From NCBI RefSeq assembly GCF_002257695.2, contig NZ_CP155571.1: a stretch of 64,000 nucleotides of DNA; one strand, written 5' to 3'. This document shows positions 9,269-17,715 of this stretch, one piece after another. Origin of the DNA: Sporomusa acidovorans. Lineage in GTDB: Bacteria; Bacillota; Negativicutes; Sporomusales; Sporomusaceae. Below the pieces are notes generated by a model. The model saw only the letters and a list, made by a program, of their open reading frames with translations, did no database searches and was not told the origin of the DNA. Both the position numbers and the translations under genes were made by a program. The first letter of the stretch is position 1. Each line of letters opens with the position of its first letter.

Positions 9269-9289
9269 ATCGAAAGGAGGATGTGCTAT

Positions 9290-9916
9290 ATGCCGAAAGT
9301 GGCAGTATATGACATGACCGGTGCGAAAACCGGTGAAATGGAACTTAATGATAGCGTATTTGGCGTAGAAATAAACGAAGCCCTTGTTCATCAGGCTGTT
9401 GTTATGCAAATGGCAAGCCAACGTCAAGGCACTCACGCAACCAAGACCAGAGCTATGGTACGTGGCGGCGGTAGAAAACCCTGGAAACAGAAAGGTACCG
9501 GCCGGGCACGGGCTGGCAGCATCCGGTCTCCATTGTGGGTAGGAGGCGGAGTTGCGTTTGGACCGCATCCGCGCAGTTACAAATTCAGCATGCCCCGTAA
9601 AGCTCGCCGTTTAGCAATTAAATCGGCACTGACTGCGAAAGTCAACGATGGTGGCTTAATGGTGGTTGAAAATATTAGCTTTGCTGAACCCAAAACCAAA
9701 GACGTAGTAAAACTTCTTGGCAACTTCGAGGCGCAGGCAGCAAAAGCGCTGATTATCACTGTTGACAATGATGAAAATGTTGAAAAATCGTCACGCAATA
9801 TTCCTGGTGTAAAAGCCATTGGAACGATTGGACTTAATGTAATTGACCTTCTTCATCACGACAAAGTGCTGGTAACCAAAGAAGCAGTCGCCAAGATTGA
9901 GGAGGTGCTGGCATAA
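9290..9916 (+). CDS. rplD: 50S ribosomal protein L4
   Basis: L4 lines the peptide exit tunnel and represses its own operon in Escherichia coli. Start 9290 (MPKVAVYDMTGAKTGEMELN, 208 residues) follows AAAGGAGG; the ATG at 9281 abuts that site and is rejected. The tunnel-loop segment RGGGRKPWKQKGTGRARAGS is conserved. The TAA stop overlaps the rplW ATG by one base, suggesting coupled translation. Confidence 0.97.
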   Translation: MPKVAVYDMTGAKTGEMELNDSVFGVEINEALVHQAVVMQMASQRQGTHATKTRAMVRGGGRKPWKQKGTGRARAGSIRSPLWVGGGVAFGPHPRSYKFSMPRKARRLAIKSALTAKVNDGGLMVVENISFAEPKTKDVVKLLGNFEAQAAKALIITVDNDENVEKSSRNIPGVKAIGTIGLNVIDLLHHDKVLVTKEAVAKIEEVLA

Positions 9917-10203
9917 TGGCAAATCCACGCGATGTTCTCCTCAGACCATACGTCACAGAAAAAACTACTGCGATGATGGCTGACAATAAATATACTTTTA
10001 TTGTGCCGCTTACCGCCAATAAAATTGAAATCCGTCAAGCTGTTGAACAAATCTTCAAAGTAAAAGTTCTTGACGTTAATACCATGAGGGTAATGGGCAA
10101 GACGAAACGCATGGGTCGTAACGTCGGCAAGCGTCCGGACTTTAAAAAGGCCATTGTAAAACTGGCTGCCGGCGAGCGCATTGAGTTCTTTGAAGGTGTA
10201 TAA
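9916..10203 (+). CDS. rplW: 50S ribosomal protein L23
   Basis: L23 sits at the exit of the peptide tunnel and docks trigger factor and SRP. It has 95 residues, family-typical, with VLLRPYVTEKTTAMM at the N-terminus and the GRNVGKRPDFKKAIVKL segment near the C-terminus. Its ATG overlaps the rplD stop in TAATG, and the GAGGTG just upstream inside rplD can serve as its ribosome binding site. Confidence 0.97.
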   Translation: MANPRDVLLRPYVTEKTTAMMADNKYTFIVPLTANKIEIRQAVEQIFKVKVLDVNTMRVMGKTKRMGRNVGKRPDFKKAIVKLAAGERIEFFEGV

Positions 10204-10231
10204 CCAAATTCTCTAAAAAGGAGGGGCACAC

Positions 10232-11071
10232 ATGCCAGTTAAAAGTTTTAAACCATACGCTCCTGGCAGAAGATTTATGACGGTAGCCGATTTTTCGGAA
10301 ATTACCGTGGATCGTCCCGAGCGTTCTCTTACCGAGCGTCTGCAACAACACGCTGGTCGTAACCAACAGGGTCGTTTGACTGTCCGTCATCAAGGCGGTG
10401 GCCATAAGCGTCTGTATCGTGTTATTGACTTTAAACGTAATAAAGATGGCATTCCGGCAAAGGTTGCAACCATTGAATATGATCCTAACCGTTCAGCACG
10501 GATTGCTCTGTTACACTATGCTGATGGTGAAAAACGTTATATTCTCGCTCCTAACGGCCTTAATGCAGGCGATACCATTATGAGCGGCCCGGAAGCCGAT
10601 ATTAAAGTAGGTAATGCGTTACCGTTTAAGAACATTCCGGTAGGTACGCAAGTACACAATATTGAAATGAAGATCGGCAAGGGTGGCCAATTAGTACGTT
10701 CCGCTGGCGCGGCTGCTCAGTTGATGGCTAAAGAAGGCGACTATGCCCTGCTTAGACTTCCTTCCGGTGAACTGAGAAAAGTTCACATTAATTGCCGGGC
10801 CACCATTGGTCAGGTAGGCAACCTGGAACACGAAAATGTTACCATTGGTAAAGCTGGCCGCTCTCGCTGGCTGGGTATTCGCCCTGCTAACCGCGGTGTT
10901 GCGATGAACCCAATTGACCATCCGCATGGCGGTGGTGAAGGCCGGTCGCCAGTTGGCCGCAAACATCCTGTTACTCCTTGGGGTAAATGTGCGATGGGTG
11001 CCAAAACCCGTAAAAAGAAAGCTTCTGATAAGTTAATCGTTAAGAGACGCGCTACCCGCGGAAGCCGATAA
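10232..11071 (+). CDS. rplB: 50S ribosomal protein L2
   Basis: L2 is needed for subunit joining and peptidyl-transferase activity. It has 279 residues against a usual 273-277. The conserved C-terminal DHPHGGGEGRSPVGRK segment, which contains the histidine important for activity, is intact. AAAAGGAGGGG precedes the ATG. It lies between rplW and rpsS in the standard order, with a repeat-bearing gap downstream. Confidence 0.98.
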   Translation: MPVKSFKPYAPGRRFMTVADFSEITVDRPERSLTERLQQHAGRNQQGRLTVRHQGGGHKRLYRVIDFKRNKDGIPAKVATIEYDPNRSARIALLHYADGEKRYILAPNGLNAGDTIMSGPEADIKVGNALPFKNIPVGTQVHNIEMKIGKGGQLVRSAGAAAQLMAKEGDYALLRLPSGELRKVHINCRATIGQVGNLEHENVTIGKAGRSRWLGIRPANRGVAMNPIDHPHGGGEGRSPVGRKHPVTPWGKCAMGAKTRKKKASDKLIVKRRATRGSR

Positions 11072-11084
11072 ACGATAAGTCGAG

Positions 11085-11145
11085 GTTCGAAGTTCGCAAG
11101 ATAATGTAAACGTAAGCGAACATGCGAATGCAAGCGAACATACGA
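11085..11145 (+). repeat. GTTCG-type inverted repeat in the rplB-rpsS gap
   Basis: GTTCGAAGTTCGC at 11085-11097 is close to the reverse complement of GCGAACATGCGAA at 11116-11128. A second GCGAACATACGA follows from about 11134. This matches the style of the repeat before fusA. Confidence 0.55.
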
Positions 11146-11161
11146 AAGGAGGCTATTTTAG

Positions 11162-11443
11162 GTGTCAAGATCAATTAAAAAAGGGCCTTATGTGCATGAA
11201 AGCTTGACCAAGAAAATTGATGCACTTAATGCTAAAAATGATAAAAAAGTTATCAAAACCTGGTCACGCAGTTCAACCATCCTGCCGAGCTTTGTCGGAC
11301 ACACGATCGCTGTGCATGATGGCCGCAAACATGTGCCGGTATATGTTACCGAAGATATGGTAGGCCATAAACTGGGCGAATTCGCACCAACCCGGACGTA
11401 TAAAGGCCACAGTGGTTCTGAACGGTCCACCGGCGTAAAATAA
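11162..11443 (+). CDS. rpsS: 30S ribosomal protein S19
   Basis: S19 is a small-subunit head protein contacting the A-site finger and S13. It starts with GTG at 11162, preceded by AAAGGAGG, and has 93 residues, the family length. MSRSIKKGPYVHESLTKKI and the C-terminal GEFAPTRTYKGHSG are diagnostic. Confidence 0.97.
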   Translation: MSRSIKKGPYVHESLTKKIDALNAKNDKKVIKTWSRSSTILPSFVGHTIAVHDGRKHVPVYVTEDMVGHKLGEFAPTRTYKGHSGSERSTGVK

Positions 11444-11490
11444 ATTTCTTAGCAAAAATCCGGGAATCATAGCCGGAAGGGGGTTAAATA

Positions 11491-11823
11491 ATGGAAGCTA
11501 AAGCAATTGCCAGACACATTCGCATTGCTCCCCGCAAAATCCGCATTGTAATTGACTTAATTCGCGGCAAGAACGTGGGCGAGGCTTTTGCAATCTTAAA
11601 ATACACTCCGAAAGTCGGAGCTGAAGTTGTGGAAAAGGTGCTGAAATCAGCTGTCGCTAATGCCGAACACAACTATGACCTGAATACCGATGCCCTTTAT
11701 GTATCACAGGCATTTGTCGATCAGGGTCCAACATTAAAGCGTATTCATCCCCGCTCACGCGGACAGGCGTTCAAAATTTTAAAACGTACCAGCCATGTAA
11801 CATTGGTTGTTAAAGAAAGATAA
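11491..11823 (+). CDS. rplV: 50S ribosomal protein L22
   Basis: L22 forms part of the exit-tunnel constriction. It has 110 residues, standard. The N-terminal IRIAPRKIRIVIDLIRGKNV and the tunnel-loop region QGPTLKRIHPRSRGQAFKI are conserved with no macrolide-resistance type deletion visible. GAAGGGGG precedes the ATG. Confidence 0.97.
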   Translation: MEAKAIARHIRIAPRKIRIVIDLIRGKNVGEAFAILKYTPKVGAEVVEKVLKSAVANAEHNYDLNTDALYVSQAFVDQGPTLKRIHPRSRGQAFKILKRTSHVTLVVKER

Positions 11824-11847
11824 CCTAAGACGAAGGAGGGAAAATTA

Positions 11848-12522
11848 GTGGGGCAAAAAGTTAATCCGCATGGTCTTCGCCTTGGCATTATCAAGACTTG
11901 GGACGCAAAATGGTATGCCGACAAAGATTATGCAAAAAACCTGCATGAAGACATCAAAATCCGTGATATGCTGAAAGCAAAACTTTACACTGCGAATGTG
12001 TCGCAAATCGTGATTGAGCGTGCGGCAAATAGGGTGAAGGTTACGATTCACACAGCTAAACCTGGGATGGTTATCGGCCGTGGTGGCAGCGGAATTGAGA
12101 ATATTAAAAGATGGCTCAAAGAGCTTACCGCTAAAAATATTGATGTTAATATCGCTGAGATTAAACAGGCCGAGCTTGATGCTACGTTAGTTGCTGAAAA
12201 TATTGCTGCTCAGTTGGAAAAACGTATTGCATTCCGCCGGGCGATGAAACAATCAGTAACCCGTACGATGCGTATGGGGGCCAAAGGAATCAAAGTAATG
12301 GTAGGCGGTCGTCTGGGTGGAGCTGAAATTGCGCGTAGTGAAGGCTACCGTGAAGGCAGTATTCCTCTGCACACTTTGCGGGCCGACATTGATTATGGCA
12401 CAGCTGAAGCGCATACCACCTATGGCCGTATCGGCGTAAAAGTTTGGATCTATAAAGGCGAAGTACTGCCTGAAGCCAAGAAAACTGTTGTTGCCGCCGC
12501 TGCCACTGAAGGGGGCGAATAA
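11848..12522 (+). CDS. rpsC: 30S ribosomal protein S3
   Basis: S3 lines the mRNA entry channel. It starts with GTG at 11848 after AAGGAGGG and has 224 residues. The KH-domain GxxG loop appears as GMVIGRGGSG at residues 73-82. The C-terminal domain with VGGRLGGAEIAR is intact. It ends two bases before rplP. Confidence 0.97.
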   Translation: MGQKVNPHGLRLGIIKTWDAKWYADKDYAKNLHEDIKIRDMLKAKLYTANVSQIVIERAANRVKVTIHTAKPGMVIGRGGSGIENIKRWLKELTAKNIDVNIAEIKQAELDATLVAENIAAQLEKRIAFRRAMKQSVTRTMRMGAKGIKVMVGGRLGGAEIARSEGYREGSIPLHTLRADIDYGTAEAHTTYGRIGVKVWIYKGEVLPEAKKTVVAAAATEGGE

Positions 12523-12524
12523 AC

Positions 12525-13001
12525 ATGCTTATTCCAAAGAGAGTAAAACACCGCAAACAATTCCGTGGCCGTATGACGGGTAAAGCCACAAAAGGAATTA
12601 CCGTTTCTCACGGAGAATACGGTTTGGCGGCTCTTGAACCGGCTTGGATTACCAATCGCCAAATCGAGGCAGCCCGTATTGCCATGACCCGTTACATTAA
12701 ACGTGGCGGTAAAGTTTGGATTAAAATATTCCCGGATAAACCGATAACTGCAAAACCTGCCGAGACCCGCATGGGTAGTGGTAAAGGTTCACCAGAATAT
12801 TGGGTAGCTGTTGTAAAACCCGGTCGTGTTCTGTTCGAAATGGACGGCGTTCCTGAAGAAATCGCGCGGGAAGCGATGCGTCTTGCTGCTCACAAGCTGC
12901 CGATCAAAACTAAGTTCGTTACGCGGGAGGATACCGCGCATTTGGATATGGATGCACCGGGTGCTAATGCTAAAGCGGGTGGTGAAGTACATGAAGGCTA
13001 A
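12525..13001 (+). CDS. rplP: 50S ribosomal protein L16
   Basis: L16 organises the A-tRNA site of the large subunit. MLIPKRVKHRKQFRGRMTGK and GKGSPEYWVAVVKPGRVLFE are diagnostic. With 158 residues it is about 14 longer than the usual 144; the extra part is an acidic and glycine-rich tail after the conserved end. That tail overlaps the start of rpmC by 11 bases in another frame, so it may be a consequence of translational coupling. Confidence 0.96.
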   Translation: MLIPKRVKHRKQFRGRMTGKATKGITVSHGEYGLAALEPAWITNRQIEAARIAMTRYIKRGGKVWIKIFPDKPITAKPAETRMGSGKGSPEYWVAVVKPGRVLFEMDGVPEEIAREAMRLAAHKLPIKTKFVTREDTAHLDMDAPGANAKAGGEVHEG

Positions 13002-13188
13002 TGATATCCGCGAAATGAGTGCCGCCGAACTTGACCAAAACTTAAACAAATTGAAAGAAGAACTGTTTAACTTACGGTTCCAGCATGCTACCGGCCAACT
13101 GGATAACCCTATGCGGATTCCTGCCGTCAAGAAAACAATTGCCCGCATTAAAACTATTCAGCGTCAACGTGAACTTAAAGCTCAGTAA
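12991..13188 (+). CDS. rpmC: 50S ribosomal protein L29
   Basis: L29 is a small helical protein near the tunnel exit next to L23. Starting at ATG 12991 gives MKANDIREMSAAELDQNLNK and 65 residues, the family length. The frame is open further upstream inside rplP, but that extension is not L29-like. The gene overlaps the rplP tail by 11 bases. Confidence 0.95.
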   Translation: MKANDIREMSAAELDQNLNKLKEELFNLRFQHATGQLDNPMRIPAVKKTIARIKTIQRQRELKAQ

Positions 13189-13233
13189 AGTAAGGGCACC
13201 AGGTAAGTGAGTATGAAGGGAGGCAATGTAAAA

Positions 13234-13494
13234 GTGACCGTTGAAAGAAACGAGCGCAAAGTCCGTATCGGCAAAGTCGTAAGCGATAAAATGGAAAAAA
13301 CAGTCGTGGTAGCGGTTGAACGTTTAGTACAGCACCCGTTATATCATAAATCGGTTAAAAATACTGTAAAATTTAAAGCTCATGACGAGAATAATGAAAG
13401 CCATATTGGTGATACTGTGAAAATTATGGAAACCCGTCCGTTATCGAAAGAAAAACGCTGGCGTGTGGTTGAAATTCTCGAAAGAGCAAAATAA
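13234..13494 (+). CDS. rpsQ: 30S ribosomal protein S17
   Basis: S17 is a primary 16S rRNA-binding protein with an OB fold. I choose GTG 13234, which gives MTVERNERKVRIGKVVSDKM and 86 residues. It lies about ten bases after AAGGGAGGC at 13216-13224. Upstream GTG 13207 and ATG 13213 lack a site and would extend the protein beyond the family norm. Confidence 0.93.
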   Translation: MTVERNERKVRIGKVVSDKMEKTVVVAVERLVQHPLYHKSVKNTVKFKAHDENNESHIGDTVKIMETRPLSKEKRWRVVEILERAK

Positions 13495-13578
13495 GTTAGC
13501 GCTAGCACCGAAAGTAAGCTTCTGCGCTCTAGCGTGCCAGCAGGCACCGAGCCGCATGAGGAAGGAGGATAAGCACAC

Positions 13579-13947
13579 ATGATTCAACAGCAGACTATCC
13601 TGAATGTTGCTGACAATACCGGCGCAAAGCAGATTATGTGCATTCGCGTACTGGGTGGCTCATACCGCCGCTATGCCAATATTGGTGATGTTATTGTAGC
13701 AGCTGTTAAAGACGCTACACCCGGTGGCGTTGTCAAGAAAGGCGATGTAGTTAAAGCCGTTGTTGTTCGTTCCAGTAAGGGGCTGCGTCGTCCGGATGGT
13801 TCCTATATCCGGTTTGACGAAAATGCCGCAGTTGTCATAAAAGAAGATAAAAGCCCGAGAGGTACACGGATATTTGGACCTGTAGCCCGCGAACTCAGGG
13901 ACAAAGATTTCATGAAAATTATCTCACTGGCGCCGGAAGTTATCTAG
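13579..13947 (+). CDS. rplN: 50S ribosomal protein L14
   Basis: L14 contacts the small subunit in the 70S ribosome. It has 122 residues, standard, with MIQQQTILNVADNTGAKQIM at the start and RGTRIFGPVARELR near the end. GAAGGAGG precedes the ATG. The 84-base gap before it holds GCGCTAGC/GCTCTAGCG, a weak inverted repeat. Confidence 0.97.
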   Translation: MIQQQTILNVADNTGAKQIMCIRVLGGSYRRYANIGDVIVAAVKDATPGGVVKKGDVVKAVVVRSSKGLRRPDGSYIRFDENAAVVIKEDKSPRGTRIFGPVARELRDKDFMKIISLAPEVI

Positions 13948-13965
13948 AATAAGGAGGTGTCCGGA

Positions 13966-14304
13966 GTGTCCGAAGCCCAAAAATTGCATGTAAAAAAAGG
14001 CGATAAAGTAGTTGTATTGTCAGGAAAAGATAAAGGCAAACAAGGCAAAATCGTGGAGGCTCTGCCGAAAAAGGGCAAAGTTGTGGTTGAAGGCGTAAAC
14101 AAAGTTAAGCGTCATACAAAACCCAGCCAGAAGGCGCCTCAGGGCGGCATTATGGTTAAAGAAGCTGCTCTTGCTTCTTCCAAGGTTATGCTGGTATGTC
14201 CTGCTTGCGACAAACCTACCCGAATTAAAAAAACGCAATTAAATAGCGGCGTATTTGCGCGTGTGTGCAAAAAATGCGGCGAAGTTATTGATAAAGACAA
14301 GTAA
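13966..14304 (+). CDS. rplX: 50S ribosomal protein L24 with a zinc-ribbon-like C-terminus
   Basis: L24 initiates large-subunit assembly. The GTG at 13966 lies eight bases after AAGGAGG, giving 112 residues; the GTG at 13957 is part of that site. The KOW motif is at VKKGDKVVVLSGKDKGKQGK. The C-terminal part contains CPAC and CKKC pairs about 30 residues apart, a possible zinc ribbon that is absent from Escherichia coli L24. Confidence 0.95.
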   Translation: MSEAQKLHVKKGDKVVVLSGKDKGKQGKIVEALPKKGKVVVEGVNKVKRHTKPSQKAPQGGIMVKEAALASSKVMLVCPACDKPTRIKKTQLNSGVFARVCKKCGEVIDKDK

Positions 14305-14334
14305 AACCATTCTTTCCTGAAAGGAGGTTAACTC

Positions 14335-14877
14335 ATGGCTGCAAGACTGAAAGAAAAATATATAAACGAAGTAGCTAAAGCAATGATGCAGAAGTTTGGC
14401 TACAAAAACGTTATGGAAATACCAAAAGTTGAGAAAGTGATTATCAATATGGGTGTCGGTGAAGCCGTTGGTAATCCTAAAGTTCTCGACGCAGCAGTAA
14501 ACGATATGACTCTTATTGCCGGACAAAAACCGGTCGTAACCAGAGCAAAAAAATCAATTGCTGCTTTTAAAATTCGTCAAGGTATGCCGATCGGTGCCAA
14601 GGTAACTATGCGTGGCGCGCGGATGTATCAGTTTTTGGATAAACTCATCAACATTTCCTTACCCCGGGTACGTGACTTCCGCGGTGTAAGTCCGAAATCT
14701 TTTGATGGCCGTGGCAACTATACACTGGGTATTAAGGAACAGTTGATTTTCCCGGAGATTGATTACGATAAAATAGACAAAATTCGTGGTATGGATATTG
14801 TTATTGTTACCACAGCGAAAACTGATGAAGAAGCTAGAGAACTGTTAAGACTGATGGGTATGCCGTTCAGCGCGTAA
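14335..14877 (+). CDS. rplE: 50S ribosomal protein L5
   Basis: L5 binds 5S rRNA in the central protuberance. It has 180 residues, the family length, with PKVEKVIINMGVGEAVGNPK and FRGVSPKSFDGRGNYTLGIK conserved. GAAAGGAGG precedes the ATG. It lies 30 bases after rplX in the spc operon order. Confidence 0.98.
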   Translation: MAARLKEKYINEVAKAMMQKFGYKNVMEIPKVEKVIINMGVGEAVGNPKVLDAAVNDMTLIAGQKPVVTRAKKSIAAFKIRQGMPIGAKVTMRGARMYQFLDKLINISLPRVRDFRGVSPKSFDGRGNYTLGIKEQLIFPEIDYDKIDKIRGMDIVIVTTAKTDEEARELLRLMGMPFSA

Positions 14878-14911
14878 AATTGTTTCAACAGTTAACAAAG
14901 GAGGGAATTCG

Positions 14912-15097
14912 GTGGCCAAAAAGGCTTTAATTGAGAAGTGGAAAAACGAGCCAAAATTTAAAGTGCGTAAATACAATCGCTGCAAGATCTGCGGTCGTCC
15001 GCACGGATATATGCGTAAATTTGAAATGTGCCGGATTTGTTTCCGGGAACTGAGCTACAAAGGCGCCATTCCTGGAGTAACCAAGGCCAGCTGGTAG
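14912..15097 (+). CDS. rpsZ: 30S ribosomal protein S14, zinc-binding (type Z)
   Basis: This is the short, zinc-dependent form of S14: 61 residues with CKIC and CRIC pairs spaced as in a zinc ribbon. It starts at GTG 14912 after AAAGGAGGG. No zinc-free S14 paralog is in the window. Confidence 0.96.
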   Translation: MAKKALIEKWKNEPKFKVRKYNRCKICGRPHGYMRKFEMCRICFRELSYKGAIPGVTKASW

Positions 15098-15129
15098 TAG
15101 TAGCACATATAGGAAGGGGGTTCTAAACC

Positions 15130-15528
15130 ATGGTAATGACCGATCCGATTGCCGATATGCTGACTCGCATTCGCAATGCCAACTCGGTTTATCACGATAA
15201 AGTCGAAATTCCGGCATCAAAAATTAAGCAAGCCGTAGTACAAATCCTGAAAGACGAAGGTTTTGTCAGAGACTATGATTTGGTTCAAGACGGCAAGCAG
15301 GGTATGCTACGGGTGAGCTTGAAATATGGTCCAAACCGCGAAAAAGTAATTACTGGAATCAAACGCATTTCCAAGCCCGGTCTGCGCGTATATGCCAAAA
15401 AAGAACAATTGCCACGCGTGCTGGGTGGCCTCGGAATTGCGATTATCTCGACATCCAAAGGCATCATGAGCGATAAAGTCGCACGTAAAGAAGGTCTGGG
15501 CGGCGAAGTAATCGCATACGTCTGGTAG
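15130..15528 (+). CDS. rpsH: 30S ribosomal protein S8
   Basis: S8 organises the central domain of 16S rRNA and represses the spc operon in Escherichia coli. It has 132 residues with MTDPIADMLTRIRNA and the C-terminal GGEVIAYVW ending. I keep ATG 15130 (MVMTDP) because it lies nine bases after AGGAAGGGGG; the ATG at 15136 is also possible. Confidence 0.96.
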   Translation: MVMTDPIADMLTRIRNANSVYHDKVEIPASKIKQAVVQILKDEGFVRDYDLVQDGKQGMLRVSLKYGPNREKVITGIKRISKPGLRVYAKKEQLPRVLGGLGIAIISTSKGIMSDKVARKEGLGGEVIAYVW

Positions 15529-15551
15529 TTTAGTGATACAGGAGGTGCAAC

Positions 15552-16103
15552 ATGTCTAGAATTGGTAGGAGTCCCATCACTGTTGCTGCTGGCGTTACCG
15601 TAACGATCGGGGATGACAATGTAGTAACAGTTAAAGGCCCTAAAGGCGAACTGACACGCCAACTCCATAAAGATATGATTATCGAGATGGAAGGCAATGT
15701 TATTAACGTCAAACGGCCTACAGATAATAAAGAACACCGTTCGCTTCACGGTTTGACCAGAACTTTGCTGAATAACATGGTAATAGGCGTAACGCAAGGA
15801 TTTTCCAAGACTTTGGAAATCGCAGGTGTCGGTTACCGTGCCGCTAAAGCTGGTCAAAAACTGGCGCTCACTTTAGGCTTCTCACATCCGCTGGAAGTAG
15901 AGCCTCCCAAGGGCATCACCATTGATGTTCCTGCGCCTAATAAGATTGTCGTTTCCGGCATTGACAAAGAAGCAGTTGGCGAATTAGCCGCTAAAATTCG
16001 TGGTTATCGCGAACCGGAGCCGTATAAAGGTAAAGGCATCAAATATGAAGGCGAAGTTATCCGTCGCAAAGTCGGTAAAGCCGGCGGTAAAGGCAAGAAA
16101 TAA
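15552..16103 (+). CDS. rplF: 50S ribosomal protein L6
   Basis: L6 has two repeated folds and contacts the sarcin-ricin loop region. It has 183 residues with MSRIGRSPITV at the start and the diagnostic YREPEPYKGKGIKYEGEVIR near the end. AGGAGGTG precedes the ATG, 23 bases after rpsH. Confidence 0.98.
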   Translation: MSRIGRSPITVAAGVTVTIGDDNVVTVKGPKGELTRQLHKDMIIEMEGNVINVKRPTDNKEHRSLHGLTRTLLNNMVIGVTQGFSKTLEIAGVGYRAAKAGQKLALTLGFSHPLEVEPPKGITIDVPAPNKIVVSGIDKEAVGELAAKIRGYREPEPYKGKGIKYEGEVIRRKVGKAGGKGKK

Positions 16104-16141
16104 ACTCATGATAGGCAAATTAAGCGAAAGGAGTGAACACC

Positions 16142-16510
16142 TTGCTGCGTAAACCGAGCAAACACATCGCGCGTCATAAGCGCCAATTAAGAGCCCGGAA
16201 AAACCTGATTGGCAGCGCTGAACGCCCGCGTCTTAATGTATTCCGTAGTTTGAAGCATATTTATGCTCAGATTATTAACGACAAAACTGGCGTGACCTTG
16301 GTATCAGCCAGTACGGTAGATAAAGAATTACAGGCCAAAGTCGAGTATGGCGGCAACATTGATGCAGCTAAAGTTGTAGGTGAGGCCATCGCGAAGCGAG
16401 CCCTCGAAAAAGGCATTACGAAAGTAGTATTTGACCGCGCCGGCTATATCTATCACGGCCGTGTCGCTGCGTTAGCAGCTGCAGCCCGTGAAGCTGGACT
16501 TGAATTCTAA
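16142..16510 (+). CDS. rplR: 50S ribosomal protein L18
   Basis: L18 binds 5S rRNA with L5 and L25. The best start is TTG 16142 (MLRKPSKHIARHKRQLRARK, 122 residues), eight bases after AAAGGAG. The GTG at 16133 lies on that site and would add non-family residues. The C-terminus DRAGYIYHGRVAALAAAARE is diagnostic. Confidence 0.93.
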   Translation: MLRKPSKHIARHKRQLRARKNLIGSAERPRLNVFRSLKHIYAQIINDKTGVTLVSASTVDKELQAKVEYGGNIDAAKVVGEAIAKRALEKGITKVVFDRAGYIYHGRVAALAAAAREAGLEF

Positions 16511-16527
16511 GAAAAGGAGGGAAATTA

Positions 16528-17028
16528 ATGGCCAGAATTGATTACACCGGTCTTGACCTTAAAGAAAAAGTTGTATTCATTAACCGGGTTGCCAAGGTAG
16601 TTAAGGGCGGTAGACGCTTTTCCTTCAGTGCTTTGGTAGTTGTTGGCGATGAAAACGGCCATGTAGGTTTCGGTCTGGGCAAAGCTTCGGAAGTACCGGA
16701 AGCTATCCGTAAAGGCGTAGAAGACGCCAAAAAGAATCTGATAAGTGTTCCTATTGTCGGTACCACAATTCCTCATCAAATCATGGGTGTGTTCGGTGCC
16801 GGCAAAGTGTTGTTAAAGCCTGCTTCAGAAGGTACAGGCGTAATTGCCGGCGGTCCGGCGCGTGCTGTGCTTGAACTTGCCGGCATTCATGACATTCTGA
16901 CTAAATCACTCGGCTCATCCAACGCCAACAATATGGTTCGCGCTACAATCGCCGGCTTAAGCCAGCTTAAACGTGCTGAAGAAGTTGCCAGCCTGCGCGG
17001 CAAAACTGTTCAGGAACTGTTGGGTTAA
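16528..17028 (+). CDS. rpsE: 30S ribosomal protein S5
   Basis: S5 sits at the mRNA entry site and affects decoding fidelity. It has 166 residues with the N-terminal double-stranded-RNA-binding fold (VKGGRRFSFSALVVVGD) and the C-terminal S5 fold (SNNAN region). AAAAGGAGGG precedes the ATG. It ends 12 bases before rpmD. Confidence 0.97.
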   Translation: MARIDYTGLDLKEKVVFINRVAKVVKGGRRFSFSALVVVGDENGHVGFGLGKASEVPEAIRKGVEDAKKNLISVPIVGTTIPHQIMGVFGAGKVLLKPASEGTGVIAGGPARAVLELAGIHDILTKSLGSSNANNMVRATIAGLSQLKRAEEVASLRGKTVQELLG

Positions 17029-17040
17029 GGAGGTAACACA

Positions 17041-17226
17041 ATGGCGAAACTTAAAATTACTTTAACCCGTAGCCTGATTGGCAGACCAGAAGATCAGCGT
17101 GCAACCGTAAAAGCACTGGGTCTTAAAAAAACCAACAGCTCGGTCGTTCAGGAAGATAATGCGGTAATCAGGGGCATGGTTCGCAAAGTGGAACATCTTG
17201 TTACCGTAGAGCAAATTGCAGAATAA
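17041..17226 (+). CDS. rpmD: 50S ribosomal protein L30
   Basis: L30 is a small large-subunit protein. It has 61 residues, typical of bacteria, with LKITLTRSLIGRPEDQRATV. The ribosome binding site AAGGAGGT overlaps the end of rpsE, suggesting coupling. Confidence 0.96.
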   Translation: MAKLKITLTRSLIGRPEDQRATVKALGLKKTNSSVVQEDNAVIRGMVRKVEHLVTVEQIAE

Positions 17227-17274
17227 AATCCACGTGGCAATAGCCAAACATATTAGTTCAAGGAGGTGCTGTAA

Positions 17275-17715
17275 ATGAAATTACATGAATTAGCTCCAGC
17301 GCCTGGTTCAAAAAAAGTCCGTACCCGTGTAGGCCGTGGTTTAGGCTCCGGTCTGGGAAAAACCTCCGGTAAAGGCCATAAAGGTCAGAAAGCCCGTTCC
17401 GGCGGCGGTGTGCGTCCTGGTTTTGAAGGCGGCCAAAAACCCTTGTACTTGAGACTGCCAAAACGCGGTTTTACCAATATCTTTGCTAAAGAATACAGCG
17501 AAATTAACGTAGCTGAGCTTAACCGGTTTGACAACGGCTCAGTTGTCGACTTGGAAGCTTTGGTCGAAGCCGGTGTCATTAAAAAAGTACGTGACGGTCT
17601 TAGAATATTGGGTAATGGCGAGCTCACCAAGGCTTTAACTGTAAAAGCCAATGGCTTTACCAAGTCGGCTGCTGAAAAAATTCAGGCTGCCGGCGGTACA
17701 GTCGAGGTGATTTAA
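17275..17715 (+). CDS. rplO: 50S ribosomal protein L15
   Basis: L15 is a late assembly protein with a long basic N-terminal extension. It has 146 residues; the glycine- and arginine-rich start (GRGLGSGLGKTSGKGHKGQK) and the globular C-terminus are typical. The secY TTG start follows directly after its stop codon. Confidence 0.97.
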   Translation: MKLHELAPAPGSKKVRTRVGRGLGSGLGKTSGKGHKGQKARSGGGVRPGFEGGQKPLYLRLPKRGFTNIFAKEYSEINVAELNRFDNGSVVDLEALVEAGVIKKVRDGLRILGNGELTKALTVKANGFTKSAAEKIQAAGGTVEVI

